Source: Vicia villosa
Taxonomy: Eukaryota; Streptophyta; Magnoliopsida; Fabales; Fabaceae
DNA: 64,000 bases
Reading direction: 5' to 3'
Assembly (NCBI RefSeq): GCF_029867415.1
Contig: NC_081183.1
Location: 30,405,806-30,469,805 of the forward strand
Part shown: positions 46,679 through 59,100 of the stretch, piece by piece
Numbering within the stretch: position 1 is the stretch's first letter
How the letters are laid out: each line of letters starts with the position of its first letter
Made by a program: the position numbers and the translations under genes
Notes under the pieces: generated by a model
What the model was told of the DNA's origin: nothing
Databases searched by the model: none
What the model saw: only the letters and a program-made list of their open reading frames with translations

Positions 46679-49664
46679 CTACTTCACCATGAATGAGCGA
46701 AACTCATCGTTGATATCATTTTGCTTGTCCATGCGAGAAGCCAAATCATCTTGATTCTTCTGAATAACCTCTAGAGTCTTCACCAGAAGAGAGGGTTCAC
46801 CAGAAGAAGCTTCATAACTTCTGTTCAGAGGGACAGCATTCTCAATTACAGCATCCATTGTGAGATCGTCATCATGATTTTCCTTAGCAGGAATAGTTTC
46901 AGCAGGATGAATCTCAGCATCAGCTTCTTCCCTAGAAGCATCTTCTTCATACTCAAGAGCAGGAAGATCAGAATCTCCATTCTCAAGTGCTTGAAGAATG
47001 GCAGCAAGACTCCTTGGTGGAGTAGGACCTTCAACTTCTGGAGGATAAACAACTTCTGGAATGACCATACTGGGGGACTTCTCAGAAGGATTATCCCTCA
47101 GATAGTCAAACAAACCTTTGAAGTCTCCAGTCAGAACTGGATACTTAGGTCTCCAAACCACAGTATCCCTACATGGATTTCCATTCAGCTCCTCAGAAAC
47201 TTGTGGTTCTGCAAGTTCATCAATGAATTCCTTCTCTTCAAAACAGTATCTCCCCCCAAGACGACTGAACCAAAAATCTTCATAGGGCCTCAGAATTCCA
47301 CAAGGTCGTGGAGCAAGTTCTACACAAATTTCTTGAAGTTCTTGAAAACAAGCATCTGCTTTTCTTCTGAAGATTCTCCAAAATTTTCGCATAGCAACAT
47401 CATTTAATCCAGCATGATGAGCTATTCTGAGAGTGTCAAAGACTCTTCTGACATTCCTCTTTACCATTTCATAAATTACACCAATAGGGTATGCTCGGCG
47501 AGATTTTATTTTGGTTATAGCGGAATCTGGTTTTGGGACAGAATAGGGTTGAGGTTCTCTATCAAGACAGAGAGATGATTCTGCTTCATTCTCAGATTCT
47601 AACACTACCAGCTCAGGTTCAGAACGAGGCTTGGGTGTGTAGTTGCAGTCACAAAGCAATTGCTCATGTGATGCAGAATCTGGAAGGTCAGATACATAGG
47701 GATTATTTTGGGAGGTAGAAGGAATGGGTTCAAAGTTTGCATGAGGTGGAGGTTGAGAAGTGGATATATTTGTGTGAGGTGGAAAGAGAGTTTGAAGGGG
47801 TTGGATATCAAGAACAAGGGTTTCAAGGGCCTGTTCAGAAGCAATGTTGGTTGTGGATGGAGAGGGAGTAATGGGAACGTTTGTGATAGGTGAGTGAGGA
47901 GGAGTGAGAACATTGGTTAGAGGAGAAGAAGGAGGTGTGAGAATATGGATGGTTATAGGTGATTCTGATGGGGCTGTTTCTGGTTGAATTTCTGGTTCAG
48001 GGATTTGAGCAACATTTATTGGTGCAACTTCTGAATGTAAAGTAGGAACAGAAACAGGTTCAGAAAGATGTATACCTTTAGACACATTCTGAATCGCTTC
48101 AAACTCAGCCTCAAGTCTTTTCTGTTTCTTGCTCTTCTTCTCTTCCACAATCTTTGCCTTCCCAAGAGAAATTTCTCTTCTTCTGGCAGATTCCAGCCTT
48201 TCCTTCTCATTATCAACAGCTTTTTGACCTTCAACTTCTTGAGTTGCAGGTTCTTGATTTATTTCTTCTTGCTGATTCACAACTTCTGGAACTTCTTTTT
48301 CTTCCTCCAAGGCTTCAATGATTAATTTTCTTTTTCTTCTCTTCTTCTTTTCAACATCCTTTCCATCTTCCACATTCTTATTTTTCAACTTTCTCTTCTT
48401 CTTCTTCTTTTTCTCAGTAGTCTCTTTTTCACTATTTTCATTTTCAACTAAAACTTCCTGAACTTCTTCAGCAGCAACTTCTTCTTCAACAACTTCTTCT
48501 TCAACAACTTTCTCAACAACAACAGCAGCAGCAGCTACACCTTGGACTTCCTTCTCCTGGTTAACAGAAAGATGATCAAATTTACGCTTTGTCCTTCTTT
48601 CCCTCTTGACAACAGCTTCTGGTGCAGCTTCAGAAACCTCTTTCGAAGCAGCAGGCCTGGAAGTAGAAGCTCTCTTGCGACCACCTTTTGCAGGAGCATT
48701 TTTGTCTTTTTCTTCTTTAAGAGAGTTAAGATATTTAGTCCTAACTTCTGGCAGCTCACTTCTGAAGAAGGATTCAAAATCAGCAAGAACAGGATCTCTT
48801 CTGCTTCTTACTCCTGGGAGAGGTTGAGGAGTGACTTTAACCTCTTGAATGACGTTCATCTTTCTCAGGGTGTGAGCATTCAAACAGCTTCCTGTGACAG
48901 TGACAAGATCCTTGATGACTTCTTGAGCTTCCAAGTCTTCAACAATCTTGGTATGAATTAGCAGATTAGTAATTATTCTTCCAAAAGGAATAATATTACT
49001 CTTCTTTACTCTGAAAGCGTCTGGAATCCTTTACCTCATTCCACATATGATTGAATATTATGAAGATAATATCAACCTTCTTCTGAGTGGCGATACAGTA
49101 TAGAATATATTGCTGCTCTTTATTGACAAAATCTGCAGAATGGGTTGCTTTCCTGTGATAGAAACATCCCAGAAGAATCTTGGTCCAGATTTTGTAGAGA
49201 TCCTTCATGTCCTTGACACACTTTGTTTTCTCCACATCTGTATAAAGAGTAGCCAGAACTTCTTCCCAATCTGCTCTTTGATCAATTTCATAGACACCTT
49301 CAGGGTTTCTTAGGTCAAACATCATTCTTAGGATGTTCTCCGTAACAACAACAAATCTTCCATGAACAAACGACAGGATTGATTTAGGGGCAACTACAGC
49401 GTGCACCCAAAATTCCTTCACTAGTTCTGGGTAGACAGGTCCACAGAACTCAGAGAACAGAGAGGTCCATCCTTGAAACAACATATCCTCTTTCAGATGG
49501 AACTCATGTTTTTCAAGACTATCAAAGTCCACCGTTAATTCACAGATAACCTCTAACTCGTTTTTGGGTATAGAGCAAGAGATAACAGGAACAATTTGTT
49601 TTTCTTCTTCTTGAAGATGTAGAGGAACAGAGGAACCAGCGTTGAGAGAAGATGAAGCAGCCAT
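46679..49664 (-). pseudogene. Envelope-like / plant transposon domain ORF, frameshifted
   Basis: This ORF follows integrase, where Sireviruses carry an 'envelope-like' frame. The probable start is ATG 49664-49662 (MAASSSLNAG). The first part, to 48996, holds a conserved plant-transposon domain (FCGPVYPELVKEFWVHA, then IWTKILLGCFYHRKATHSAD). One single-base frame change near 49015-49025 ends this frame early. The second part, 48934-46679, continues the same protein in another frame, and readable codons upstream of its ATG (IIPFGRIITNLLIHTK) bridge the gap. It has a strongly basic Lys/Arg block, Glu-rich stretches and a Pro/Ser/Thr-rich middle. I see no convincing signal peptide, fusion peptide or membrane anchor, so an envelope role is not supported by sequence. 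Function unknown. Confidence 0.7.
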
Positions 49665-50092
49665 TGAAACAGTACTGAGATCACTTGAAACTTTTCTGGA
49701 TTTGCGTTTAGGGTTTGAGAAAAGGGCAAAGAGGTTGCAAAAATGCATGCAAGAAGAGAGAGAGAGAGAGAATGGGAGTGAAAAAGATAAACGTTATGAT
49801 TTGAAATATATTTATAGAGGCGGATTTGAAAAAGAATGCAATTAAATTATGAGAATGAACAGTTACAGAATCAATTGAAATCAAATGCATTAAATGATGA
49901 GTGACGTTAGGCGAGAGAACATGGTAATTGAAATGATTTACACAGTTACCTAGGGCGGCGTCCCATCAGTTTCACTCACGCTTTTACCAACCGTGCAAAC
50001 ACGTGTTCACCATCAGAAAACACTTGATAACAGCTATGTTGCATTGCATTTGCTTCTGATGATGAATAGAACTTTTCATCTTCTGATTCTGA

Positions 50093-51275
50093 TCACTGAT
50101 TCTGACTACCATTCTTTAGAAATGATCTAGTTCTGATAGGATCATCTTTCTTTCCAAGAATCACATCTTCTGAGTGAGCTGAGGTGAGTCTAGAAGATCT
50201 TCTGACTGTTGGCTCTTCAGAAATTCTGAGATTCTCTAAAGATGCAGCAACTTGATCTTCTGATCCTTTGCTTCTAAGACTTTCAGCTTCTGAAGCTTTG
50301 CTTCTTGGTTCTTCAGCTTCTGATATGTCAATATCTATATCTGCAAAATTCTCAAACTGCTTTGGCTTTTCAAGACCAAGCTTATCATCAAATATGATAT
50401 TGATTGATTCTTCTACAACCAATGTTTCGGTATTGTATACTTTGTAGCCTTTAGAGCGTTCAGAATATCCAAGAAGGAAACATTTTTGTGCCTTAGAATC
50501 AAACTTACCAAGATGGTCTTTAGTATTCAGAATGAAACAAACACATCCAAAAGGATGAAAATATGAAATGTTGGGCTTTCTGTTCTTCCACAATTCATAA
50601 GGAGTCTTATTTAGAATAGGTCTTATAGAGATTCTATTCTGAATATAACATGCAGTATTTATTGCTTCTGCCCAGAAGTGCTTAGCCATATTGGTTTCAT
50701 TGATCATGGTTCTGGCCATTTCTTGTAGAGTCCTATTCTTTCGCTCTACAACTCCATTTTGCTGTGGAGTTCTAGGGCAAGAGAAATCATGGGCAATACC
50801 ATTTTCTTTGAAGAACTCCTCAAAGAATCTGTTCTCAAATTCACCACCATGATCACTTCTGACCTTTATGATTTTGCACTCCTTCTCAGATTGAATCTGA
50901 GTGCAGAATTCAAAGAACACTGAATGAGACTCATCCTTGTGTTTTAAGAACTTTACCCATGACAGATGCTGTTTTGACTGGTCCAAACAGATCAATGTGC
51001 AGAAGTTCTAACGGCCTAGAGGAAGAGACAACATTCTTAGATTTGAATGAAGGTTTGGAGAACTTGCCCTTCTGACATGCTTCACAAAGAGCATCTGATT
51101 TGTATTTCAGATTTGGGAGTCCTCTGACCAGATTTAGTTTGTTAATCTGAGAAATCTTTCTCAAACTAGCATGTCCTAATCTTCTATGCCAGACCCATTG
51201 CTCTTCAGAAACAGACATAAGGCAAGTCACCTTCTACTTCTCAAGATCAGAAAGATCAATCTTATAAATGTTGTT
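50093..51275 (-). pseudogene. Sirevirus integrase, broken
   Basis: The pre-integrase zinc finger is seen (WHRRLGH, then CEACQKGK), followed by HIDLFGPVKTA with the first catalytic Asp. VRSDHGGEF and VVERKNR carry the second Asp and the Glu. Damage: two in-frame TAG codons between protease and the zinc finger (about 51278 and 51239), and a small deletion at about 50960-50975 that removes the conserved VDDYSR-type strand and shifts the frame. The C-terminal part ends at DDPIRTRSFLKN then a stop, exactly where RT should begin. It cannot make a working enzyme. Confidence 0.88.
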
Positions 51276-51629
51276 CTATCTCTTGCCTGTAAATAGGATT
51301 GAGCCATCCTTCTGATTTACAGCCTTGCAAGACTTTTGATTGAAGATTATGTCATAACCATTGTCACTTAATTGACTTATGGACAATAAGTTATGCGCTA
51401 ATCCTTCTACAAGAAGTACATTAGTTATGGAAGGAGAATTACCAATACTTATGGTTCCAGAGCCAATTATCTTGCCCTTCTGATCTCCTCCAAACTTGAC
51501 TTCTCCTCCAGACTTAAGCACCAGGTCTTGGAACATAGACCTTCTTCCCGTCATGTGTCGCGAGCACCCAGAGTCCAGGTACCATGACATTTTGTGCTTT
51601 GTCTTCTTTGCTGCTAAGGATATCTGCAA
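51276..51629 (-). pseudogene. Sirevirus aspartic protease
   Basis: The active site DSG is in SWYLDSGCSRHMTG, followed by the typical copia continuation (VLLVEGLAHNLLSISQLSDN). It lies in a different frame from gag and overlaps the end of the open gag frame by about 115 bp, so reaching it from gag needs a frameshift. The frame ends at a TAG in a place where copia polyproteins continue into integrase. Confidence 0.85.
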
Positions 51630-53427
51630 CAGAAATTATCTTCTCCTTAGGTACCCACAACTTCTTGGGTCCTTTTTTGTTAGTTTTCCTCAAGTTCTGA
51701 TTGAACTTGGGTTTAGCATAATAAACAACAGGAGGAACATCATGATATTCTTTAGGTTTGGCAGCATGATATTTTCTAGGTTGTGTCACATGCTTCTTAG
51801 TGTGTGTAGCATGAAAGCTTTTGGCATGTGAAGTGAGCCTAATATCATGTGAGTGGCCATATTTGAACTGATCATACAATGGCTTGTATGTGATTTTCAT
51901 ATCATCAACAGGTTCAAATTTGTGTGGGGTATCACCCTCATAGCCAACGCCAATCCTTTTGTTTCCAGAAACACCATATATCATAGAAGCAAGATGACTT
52001 CTGCTAATACTTCTAGATAAGAACTTTCTGAAGCTCGAGTCATATTCTTTCAGAATATGATTGAGGCTAGGAATGGATTTTTCTGATTCAGAAGGAGATC
52101 CAATATCTTTGGATAATTTAAAAACTTTTTCCTTCATTTCAGAATTTTCCACTTCCAGCTTCTTAGTTTCAGAATCAAATAGCTTTTTCAGCTTTTTGTA
52201 TTTGATAGTAAGATGAGCCTTGAGTTCCAGAAGTTCAGTTAGACTGGAAACTAACTCTTCTCTAGATAGTTCAGAAAATACCTCTTCAGAATCTGATTCT
52301 GATGTAGATTCTGATCCATCATCCACTGTGGCCATTAGTGCAAGGTTTGCCTGCTCGCCTTCAGAGTATGATTCTGAATCATCCCATGTTGCCATAAGAC
52401 CTTTCTTCTTATGAAACTTCTTCTTGGGATTCTCCTTCTGAAGTTTTGGACATTCATTCTTGAAGTGTCCAGGCTCATTGCACTCATAACAAATGACCTT
52501 CTTCTTGTCAGATCTTCTGCCTCCAGAAGATTCTCCTCTTTCAGGCTTCTTTGAACTTCTGAAGTTCTTGAACTTCCTTTGCTTGCTCTTCCAGAGTTGG
52601 TTTACCCTTCTGGAGATCATGGACAGTTCATCTTCTTCTTCTGATTCTGATTCTTCAGAATCTTCTTCTTCAGCCTGAAAAGCGTTAGTGCATTTTTTAT
52701 AATTAGATTTTAATGCAATTGACTTACCTTTCTTCTGAGGTTCATTAGCATCCAGCTCAATTTCATGACTCCTCAGAGCACTGATCAATTCTTCAAGAGA
52801 GACTTCATTCAGATTCTTGGCAATTTTGAAAGCAGTCACCATAGGACCCCGTCTTCTTGGCAAGCTTCTGATGATCTTCTTGACATGATCAGCCCTTGTG
52901 TATCCCTTGTCAAGAAATCTTAATCCAGCAGTTAGCGTTTGAAATTTTGAGAACATCTTCTCAATATTTTCATCATCCTCCATCTTGAAGGCTTCATATT
53001 TCTGGATCAAGGTAAGAGCTTTAGTCTCCTTGACTTGGGCATTTCCCTCATGAGTCATTTTCAATGATTCATATATGTCATAGGCAGTTTCCCTGTTAGA
53101 TATCTTCTCATATTCAGCATGAGAGATAGCATTCAGCAAAACAGTCCTACACTTGTGATGATTTTTGAATTTCTTCTTTTGATCATCATTCATCTCTTGT
53201 CTTGTGAGCTTTATACCACTAGCTTTCACTGGATGTTTTTAACCATCCATAAGAAGATCCCATAACTCACCATCTAGACCAAGAAAGTAACTTTCAAGTT
53301 TATCTTTCCAGTATTCAAAGTTTTCACCATCAAATACTGGTGGTCTAGTATAACCATTGTTACCATTTCCATTATGTTGCTCAGCAGAGCCAAATGTAGA
53401 TGTATGTGTTGGATCTTCACCAGCCAT
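51514..53427 (-). pseudogene. Sirevirus gag, one nonsense codon
   Basis: The frame starts at ATG 53427-53425 and shows the copia gag N-terminus (FDGENFEYWKDKLESYFLG). A TAA at 53241-53239 interrupts it about 62 codons in. The same frame then stays open to 51514. It contains a gag-polypeptide region, acidic Ser/Glu-rich stretches, a CCHC zinc knuckle CYECNEPGHFKNEC and a coiled-coil segment. Because the frame is unchanged after the stop, this is a single substitution-type break. Gag normally forms the particle and binds RNA. Confidence 0.88.
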
Positions 53428-53498
53428 CTTGACTTAAGCGTTTTTCTCTTCCTGAATCTTTTCTAAACACTGTTAAGTGCTTGCACCTTAGAACCGGC

Positions 53499-53510
53499 GC
53501 TCTGATGCCA
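53499..53510 (-). other. Sirevirus primer binding site (initiator Met tRNA type)
   Basis: On the minus strand TGGCATCAGAGC follows the 5' LTR after two bases. The usual copia site is TGGTATCAGAGC, complementary to initiator tRNA-Met, so there is one difference. Confidence 0.85.
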
Positions 53511-53512
53511 AT

Positions 53513-54647
53513 TGAAGGATAGAAAAACACTTAGAAAGGGGGGGGGGGGTTGAATAAGTGTAGCTTTAAAACTTGTAAGATAAAAATAATTTGCACAATG
53601 ATTTTTATCATGGTTCGTTGTTAACTAAACTACTCCAGTCCACCCCTTGGAGTGATTTACCTCACCTGAGAATTTAATCCACTAATCACACAAGATTACA
53701 ATGGTTTTCCACTTAGATAACCTCTAAGTCTTCTAGAGTATACTGATCACAACTTGATCACTCTAGGAACACACTGCTTAGATACCCTCTAAGACTTTCT
53801 AGAGTATTCTGATCACAACCTGATCACTCTAGTTCTTACAAATTAATGTAAACAAATTCTTATAAGAGTTACAATGCTTCTTAATAAGCTATTATAACAA
53901 CTGTGATTTTTCTCTTAAGTTAAAGCTTAATCTCACTAAGATATTACAACAGCAATGTAGTGAGGTTGAAGATGAAGTTTGGGAGCTTTTTGAATTTGAC
54001 AGCGTTTCTGTAAGTATGCGCAAAGTGTTGTATTCAGCTTCTCATCAAAACTTCTATTTATAGGCGATTGAGAAGATGACCATTGGGAGCATTTAATGCA
54101 TTGCGTGATCCGTACAGCATTGCATTTAATGTTTCACTCTTTTGTCAACTACCTCGAGCCTTGCTTTCGCTGTGTCTACTGACGTTTCCTTTAATAGCTT
54201 CTAACGTTCCTTTTGTCAGTCAGCGTAGCCTGCCATCTTGTACTTGCTTCTGATATGATGTTTGTGTAAACAACGTTTGAATATCATCAGAGTCAAACAG
54301 CTTGGTGCAGAGCATCTTCGTGTCTTCTGACCTTGAAGTGCTTCTTAGCGTGATACCATGAGAACTTCAGTGCTTCTGATTCTGAACTCAAGTTCTTTTG
54401 ATGCTTCCATAGACCATGTTCTGATTCTGCTTGACCATCTTCTGATGTCTTGCCAGACCATGTTCTGATGTTGTATGTTGAACCTTCTGAGTCAGTGCTT
54501 CTTGCGCTGATTTTGTGCATACTCTTTATGTGATTCTTGAAATGGAAATTGCATAGGATTAGAGTACCACATTATCTCATACAAAATTCATATACATTGT
54601 TATTATCAAAACTAAGAATATTGATCAAAACAAATCTTGTTCTAACA
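53513..54647 (-). repeat. Sirevirus 5' LTR
   Basis: It starts (minus strand) TGTTAGAACAAGATTTG and ends TATCCTTCA. It is 1,135 bp long, and many scattered substitutions separate it from the 3' LTR. It is flanked by CAAAC at 54648-54652. Confidence 0.93.
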
Positions 54648-54860
54648 CAAACTTTTATTTTCACTCTTGGCCCTAGGTTGTCCAAGGATGTCCACTTAAG
54701 CATCCTAGACAACGACTACACCTATTGTGCATGCTTAATTGAATTGAACCAACGAGAGGAGATGGCGAAGATATCTTACCATCTGCACTGATATGCGAGT
54801 GTGTTGTCATTACTCTAGCTGGAAAAGGGGTGTCTTAGCTTCTTAAGAACTCTAGAAGGA
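54648..54860 (+). pseudogene. Gypsy-type remnant, right part
   Basis: Sequence after the Sirevirus duplication reads openly to about 54791 (FTLGPRLSKDVHLSILDNDY, then ACLIELNQREEMAKISYHLH). It probably continues the gag-like remnant cut at 44451. The family assignment is weak. Confidence 0.35.
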
Positions 54861-55157
54861 TAAAAAACTACTACAATAAAAGGATTTGACCTCGGACAAG
54901 AAAGAGATTTAACCTCAGTTAAAGAGGTGAGGTAACGAAGGGCGTCATAAAAACTTGCCACTTTTCCCCTCGGTTATTTAAAACTCAAAAGTAAAGTGTT
55001 CTTCACATGAGTTCGATCCCTAACAATAATATTTTTTATATTTTTAAAATATGCTGCGCGTGCCACATACCTCTTAGTATTTTTAAATAACTAGGTAAAT
55101 GTGCCCCTATTTATGTCGGATTGTGTTAATAACCGAGGGGTTTCACCCATTATTTTT
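54861..55157. other. Unassigned repeat-like DNA
   Basis: CTACTACAATAAAAGGATTT at 54869 and paired motifs CCTCGGTTATT (54958) and AATAACCGAGGGG (55131) suggest a decayed DNA transposon with inverted subterminal motifs. No clean ends or duplication were found. Confidence 0.3.
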
Positions 55158-55746
55158 GAGTTAAATAAACAACACCCCTTGTAATGTTAGCGAGTTTTGA
55201 TTTTAGCCCCTGATAAAAAAATTGTAATCGCACCCTTGCAATTTTCAGATTCCTTCAAATACACCCCTGATCGACTGCCACATTGTAGCAAAGATTTTCT
55301 CTTGCTACCAACGTGGCATTTCCTTTTAATTTTTCATTATTTTTCAATTCGACGTGGAAATATTTTTTTTTAATTCTTTTTAAAAATAAAAAAATTACAA
55401 TTTTTTTTGAAATTTCTTTTTTTATAATTTTATTACTGTTTTTATTAAGAGAGGGATAACAACCCCCTGTAATATTAGCGAATTTTTATTTACCCCCTCA
55501 TAATAAAAGCAGTAAAAAAAGTTTTTAAAAAAATTTCACGTGTAATTATAAAAAAAATAAAATTAAAAGAAAATAACATGTGGACTGCCACGTAGACTGC
55601 AAGAGAGAATCTTTGCTGCAATGTGGCAGTCAGGGTGTATTTGATGGAATCTGAATATTGCAAGGGGGTGATTACAAAAAAAAAACTTTACCAGGGCTAA
55701 AAACAAAACTCACTAACATTACAGGGGTGGTTTGTATATTTAACCC
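55158..55746. mobile_element. Foldback MITE with terminal inverted repeats of about 165 bp
   Basis: The ends GAGTTAAATAAAC and GTATATTTAACCC are inverted copies. Pairing continues for about 165 bp through TGTAATGTTAG, TTTTAGCCC, TTCAGATTCC, CAAATACACCC, ACTGCCACATTG and CTCTTGC. TTATTTTT occurs on both sides (55150-55157 and 55747-55754) as a possible 8-bp duplication, which would fit Mutator- or hAT-like MITEs. The AT-rich centre carries a third partial copy of the terminus (about 55450-55500). Confidence 0.75.
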
Positions 55747-56154
55747 TTATTTTTTTAAATTCAATTTGGAATGACTTGGATCATATTTTACAAAGAACCT
55801 ACAAATTATGTGACAAAATTATATCAGTTGTATTTTATACAGAACATAACACAGAATACCAAATTTACATTGTTTACAAAATCAAATGTACAATACTTAC
55901 AATAATTATAAATGACATTTAGGATACACCAAACCTTACAAAGAGAACATATACATATTTATACCTATAATGTTAAAACCTCTATACAATACTAATGTAT
56001 TGATGTAAATCAAGAAAAAATAGTGCTTACTAGATGCATCATAAGATAGGAAGGCACCAACCTAATGTAATCAAATGTCTTCTATATCTTCTCTTGAGGA
56101 CGGTGTTTCGTCGCTAAACCCCTATAATTTGAACAAACTATAAATTATGAGAAG
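55747..56154. other. Intergenic DNA
   Basis: AT-rich, and no gene is seen between the foldback element and the second Ogre-family LTR. Confidence 0.5.
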
Positions 56155-59100
56155 TGTCATACCCCAAAATTTGCCCATCATATTTCAAAATATTTTGACT
56201 CATATGATCTTCAAATGCTCATGGATGCACAAGAAGGGATCATGCAGTTTCTCTCCTAAACAACAGCCTTTAAATTACGGTTTTTGATTTAATCAAGGAA
56301 TTCGAAATTCTGATACCTCAAGTGGATTCCATGATCTCTCCTAGGATTCAAAGTACCCTCATACCAAGTTTCAAGTCCTGATTCAAAAGATTGCTCACTC
56401 AATGGCCCAAACGATCGATAATCGACTAGTTGACCTAAAAGTCAAAATATGGTCAAACCACAATCAAGACTTCTGATTTTTGGTAAACATCCTCATTATG
56501 AAGTATCATTCATCATTTGATCAAGTATTGATCATGATTCATCAAGAAAGGTTCAGAAATCAACAAAACCTAAGGTTTCTAAATTAGGGTTTTCTAGAAG
56601 AAAGTCAACTGAACTTTGACCAGCCATAACTCCTACATGGAACATCAAAATTTTCCCATCCAAAGCTCATTTTGAAGGAAATTGAATTCTCTACAACTTT
56701 GTCTCTCACATGCCAAGTCCAAAAATGCACCATTTAAGAGATATGAACCAAAACATTACATGCCCTTCTAAAAGATCGCAAAAAGTCATTTTTTCTCAAA
56801 GCTCATAACTTGAACATGGTATACTCAATTGAGATGAAACAAAAAGGAGCTTTTAGAGGACTCTTTAAGCTTTCTAAAAAGTCCTAGAACATGTTGATAC
56901 CACAAAAATTGAAGGAGATATGAGGCAAAGAAGTTGGTCAAAATTCAAGAAATCTACGAAACCCTAATTGACAAATTTCCAACTTTTTGAACTAATGGGC
57001 CTAAGTTTTGGATTCTAATCACACACATGATCCATAAAAGGGCCTATAAAGTCATCCTTATATTTTTGGAATATTTATTTCTATTTATTTGAATTTTATT
57101 CATTTAAATAGTAAATAAATCAAATTAAAAAACCAAAAAATTGAATCAAATCACGGGGGTTTACTTTGGATCATATAAAGGCCCAAGAAGCACCTTGAGA
57201 GCCATGAAATTTCGTTGGTGCATGACATGGGATTTTATTTTATTTATTCTTGATTTTAATTCAATTTAAATCAAGATAAAACAAAATAAAACAAAATAAA
57301 TATAATATGTGTGCATGATTTGATTTTTCCAATCAAAGATTATTATTGGAACTCTAGCAAATATTATATACTTGATTAGAAAGAGATTGAATAAAAATGG
57401 AAAGTTTCTATGAGATTTCAAATCAATTTCCTTTCAATATTTCCCAAGATTGGATCACATGATTATTTCCAAGTCTATTTGACCTAATGTGCTCCATATA
57501 AGTAGGAGAACACACTAAGGCCATAGGGGACGAAAATTGGCCAAGAACTAGGGTTTTGCAATCTACAAAAGTTCCAAGAAGGCTAGGGCATGCGTGATTT
57601 TCCAAAGCAGCCTCTCCCACTTGTTTCAAAGCTTTGAATTGTACTTCTGGAGATCCCAGGATTGGTTCCCAACCATCTTTAAAGCCCGAAACGCATGAAA
57701 TCGTGTTCTTCAGAAAACATTATTTTGGTAAAGTTCTTGAATCTGAACTCTCTAATTCATGCATCATGGATATATTATGCACGTACAGTCATGTTTATAT
57801 TGAAGTTTAGAACCGTTTTGAACCATTATTCATGAGTTTTAGGGGCGGTTTGGACGTTTGCCATAGTTAGGGCACCATGCTCATGAAGTTTCATTTTCAT
57901 AGTTGTGGTTGTTATCTCTAAAAACTAACCGTTCCATTGAATTCGTGGCATGAAATTAAGTGGATCTGGGCAGTTTTTATCTTGTACAAGTTTGATTTCG
58001 CAGGTTTTGAATCGTAGCCATGGGAGAAGGAAAAACCTGTGGAAAATCCGCAGGTAAATCCATAGCTACGCTCGCAGGAAAATCCGCAGGTGGCTTTGGA
58101 GAAGACAATGAATAGTGCTGGTGCATGAATGCTGCGCGTGATTGGCCAGTCCAATTCCTCTCTCTTCCTCAGCCACGCGTGGGACATGGGGATTCGCTAG
58201 TCAACAATTCTCCCCTCTCTCTCCAATTCTGATTGGCCCACTCAACCAAACGGGGTTCACACATATTCCTTTCTTTGACTTATGCCATCACTGCATTGTT
58301 TTCTATTAATTTTGTTTAAAGTAATTAACTAACAAGAAACATAGAGCAGGTGGTTAAAGAGACTAGGCTAGTCACTAACAAGTCCTGGGTTTGAACCCAG
58401 ATGTAGTATTTGTTTTTCTTTGAATTTTCTTTGTTACAGATTCGATGCATTGCCCGTATGTGAGATCACGGTACATGCTCCAATACCATCCTTCAGATAT
58501 TCCTATTATTATGATCCAACGCCTCACAAGTCCGCGAGCTCACCATGGACCTCCAGAGCTTCTCCACACCTGATCCAGAGCTGAGTATTTCATTTTTTTT
58601 TATTATTTATTTAATTGTCTGCATTTGCTTTCTTTTTCTTTAGTTTTTTTTATTTCTTTTTCTTATTAAATTATCTTCAATTAAACAATTAGTATTTTAA
58701 TAAATATTTATTTTTTATTGAAAACTCGATTTTCCTTTAATTTTAATTTTTATTTATACGCCTAATAAGTTAAATATTAGGTTTAACTTTATAAGTATTA
58801 AATTTTATTTTGGCTCATCTAGCTACCTGATCGAATTTTCGATTTCATCAAACCTCCTTTTTAGGATTTGCTCAACCCCATTTATTTATTTTATTTGCCT
58901 TTTGGGATAAAATAAGGTTTGTACCCATAGCTAACGAATCTTAAATGCACTAACAATTCTCTTCTTCGTGCCTATTTTTCAGGGTTACTTCAAGATCTCC
59001 CGATTACGCGCCCTGGCAATCGAAAAGCTAAGTTCCTAATCCTTTCTTATTCAAATGTTATTTTTACTTTAATTTTTAAATTAGAATTAGGGTTTATCAA

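Larger units (their letters stand above)
44452..54647 (-). mobile_element. Sirevirus-type Ty1/copia element lacking RT-RNase H
   Basis: The element is 10,196 bp on the minus strand, with LTRs of about 1.14 kb and the duplication CAAAC (44447-44451 and 54648-54652). In its own direction it has a 5' LTR (54647-53513), initiator-Met-type primer site, gag, protease, integrase, an envelope-like ORF, repeated polypurine motifs and a 3' LTR (45593-44452). The RT-RNase H segment is absent: coding stops just after the TRSFLKN segment that normally precedes RT. The two LTRs differ at many sites (roughly 2% by eye), so it is older than the Ogre insertion. Gag, integrase and the envelope-like frame carry stops or shifts. 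It is inserted in a gypsy-like remnant. Confidence 0.92.

Noticed and set aside
46679..48934. A host nuclear protein gene with Lys/Arg-rich and Glu-rich regions
   Set aside because: It lies between the LTRs of a Sirevirus, follows integrase, and continues the conserved domain upstream after one frameshift, so it belongs to the element.
46874..48961. Long plus-strand frames opposite the Sirevirus ORF
   Set aside because: Antisense shadows of a low-complexity coding sequence.
54869..55145. A third CACTA element starting at CTACTACAATAAAA
   Set aside because: No CACTA start, no matching terminus and no 3-bp duplication could be found.
58345..58401. A tRNA gene
   Set aside because: A T-arm-like palindrome is present, but there is no acceptor stem pairing or anticodon arm.
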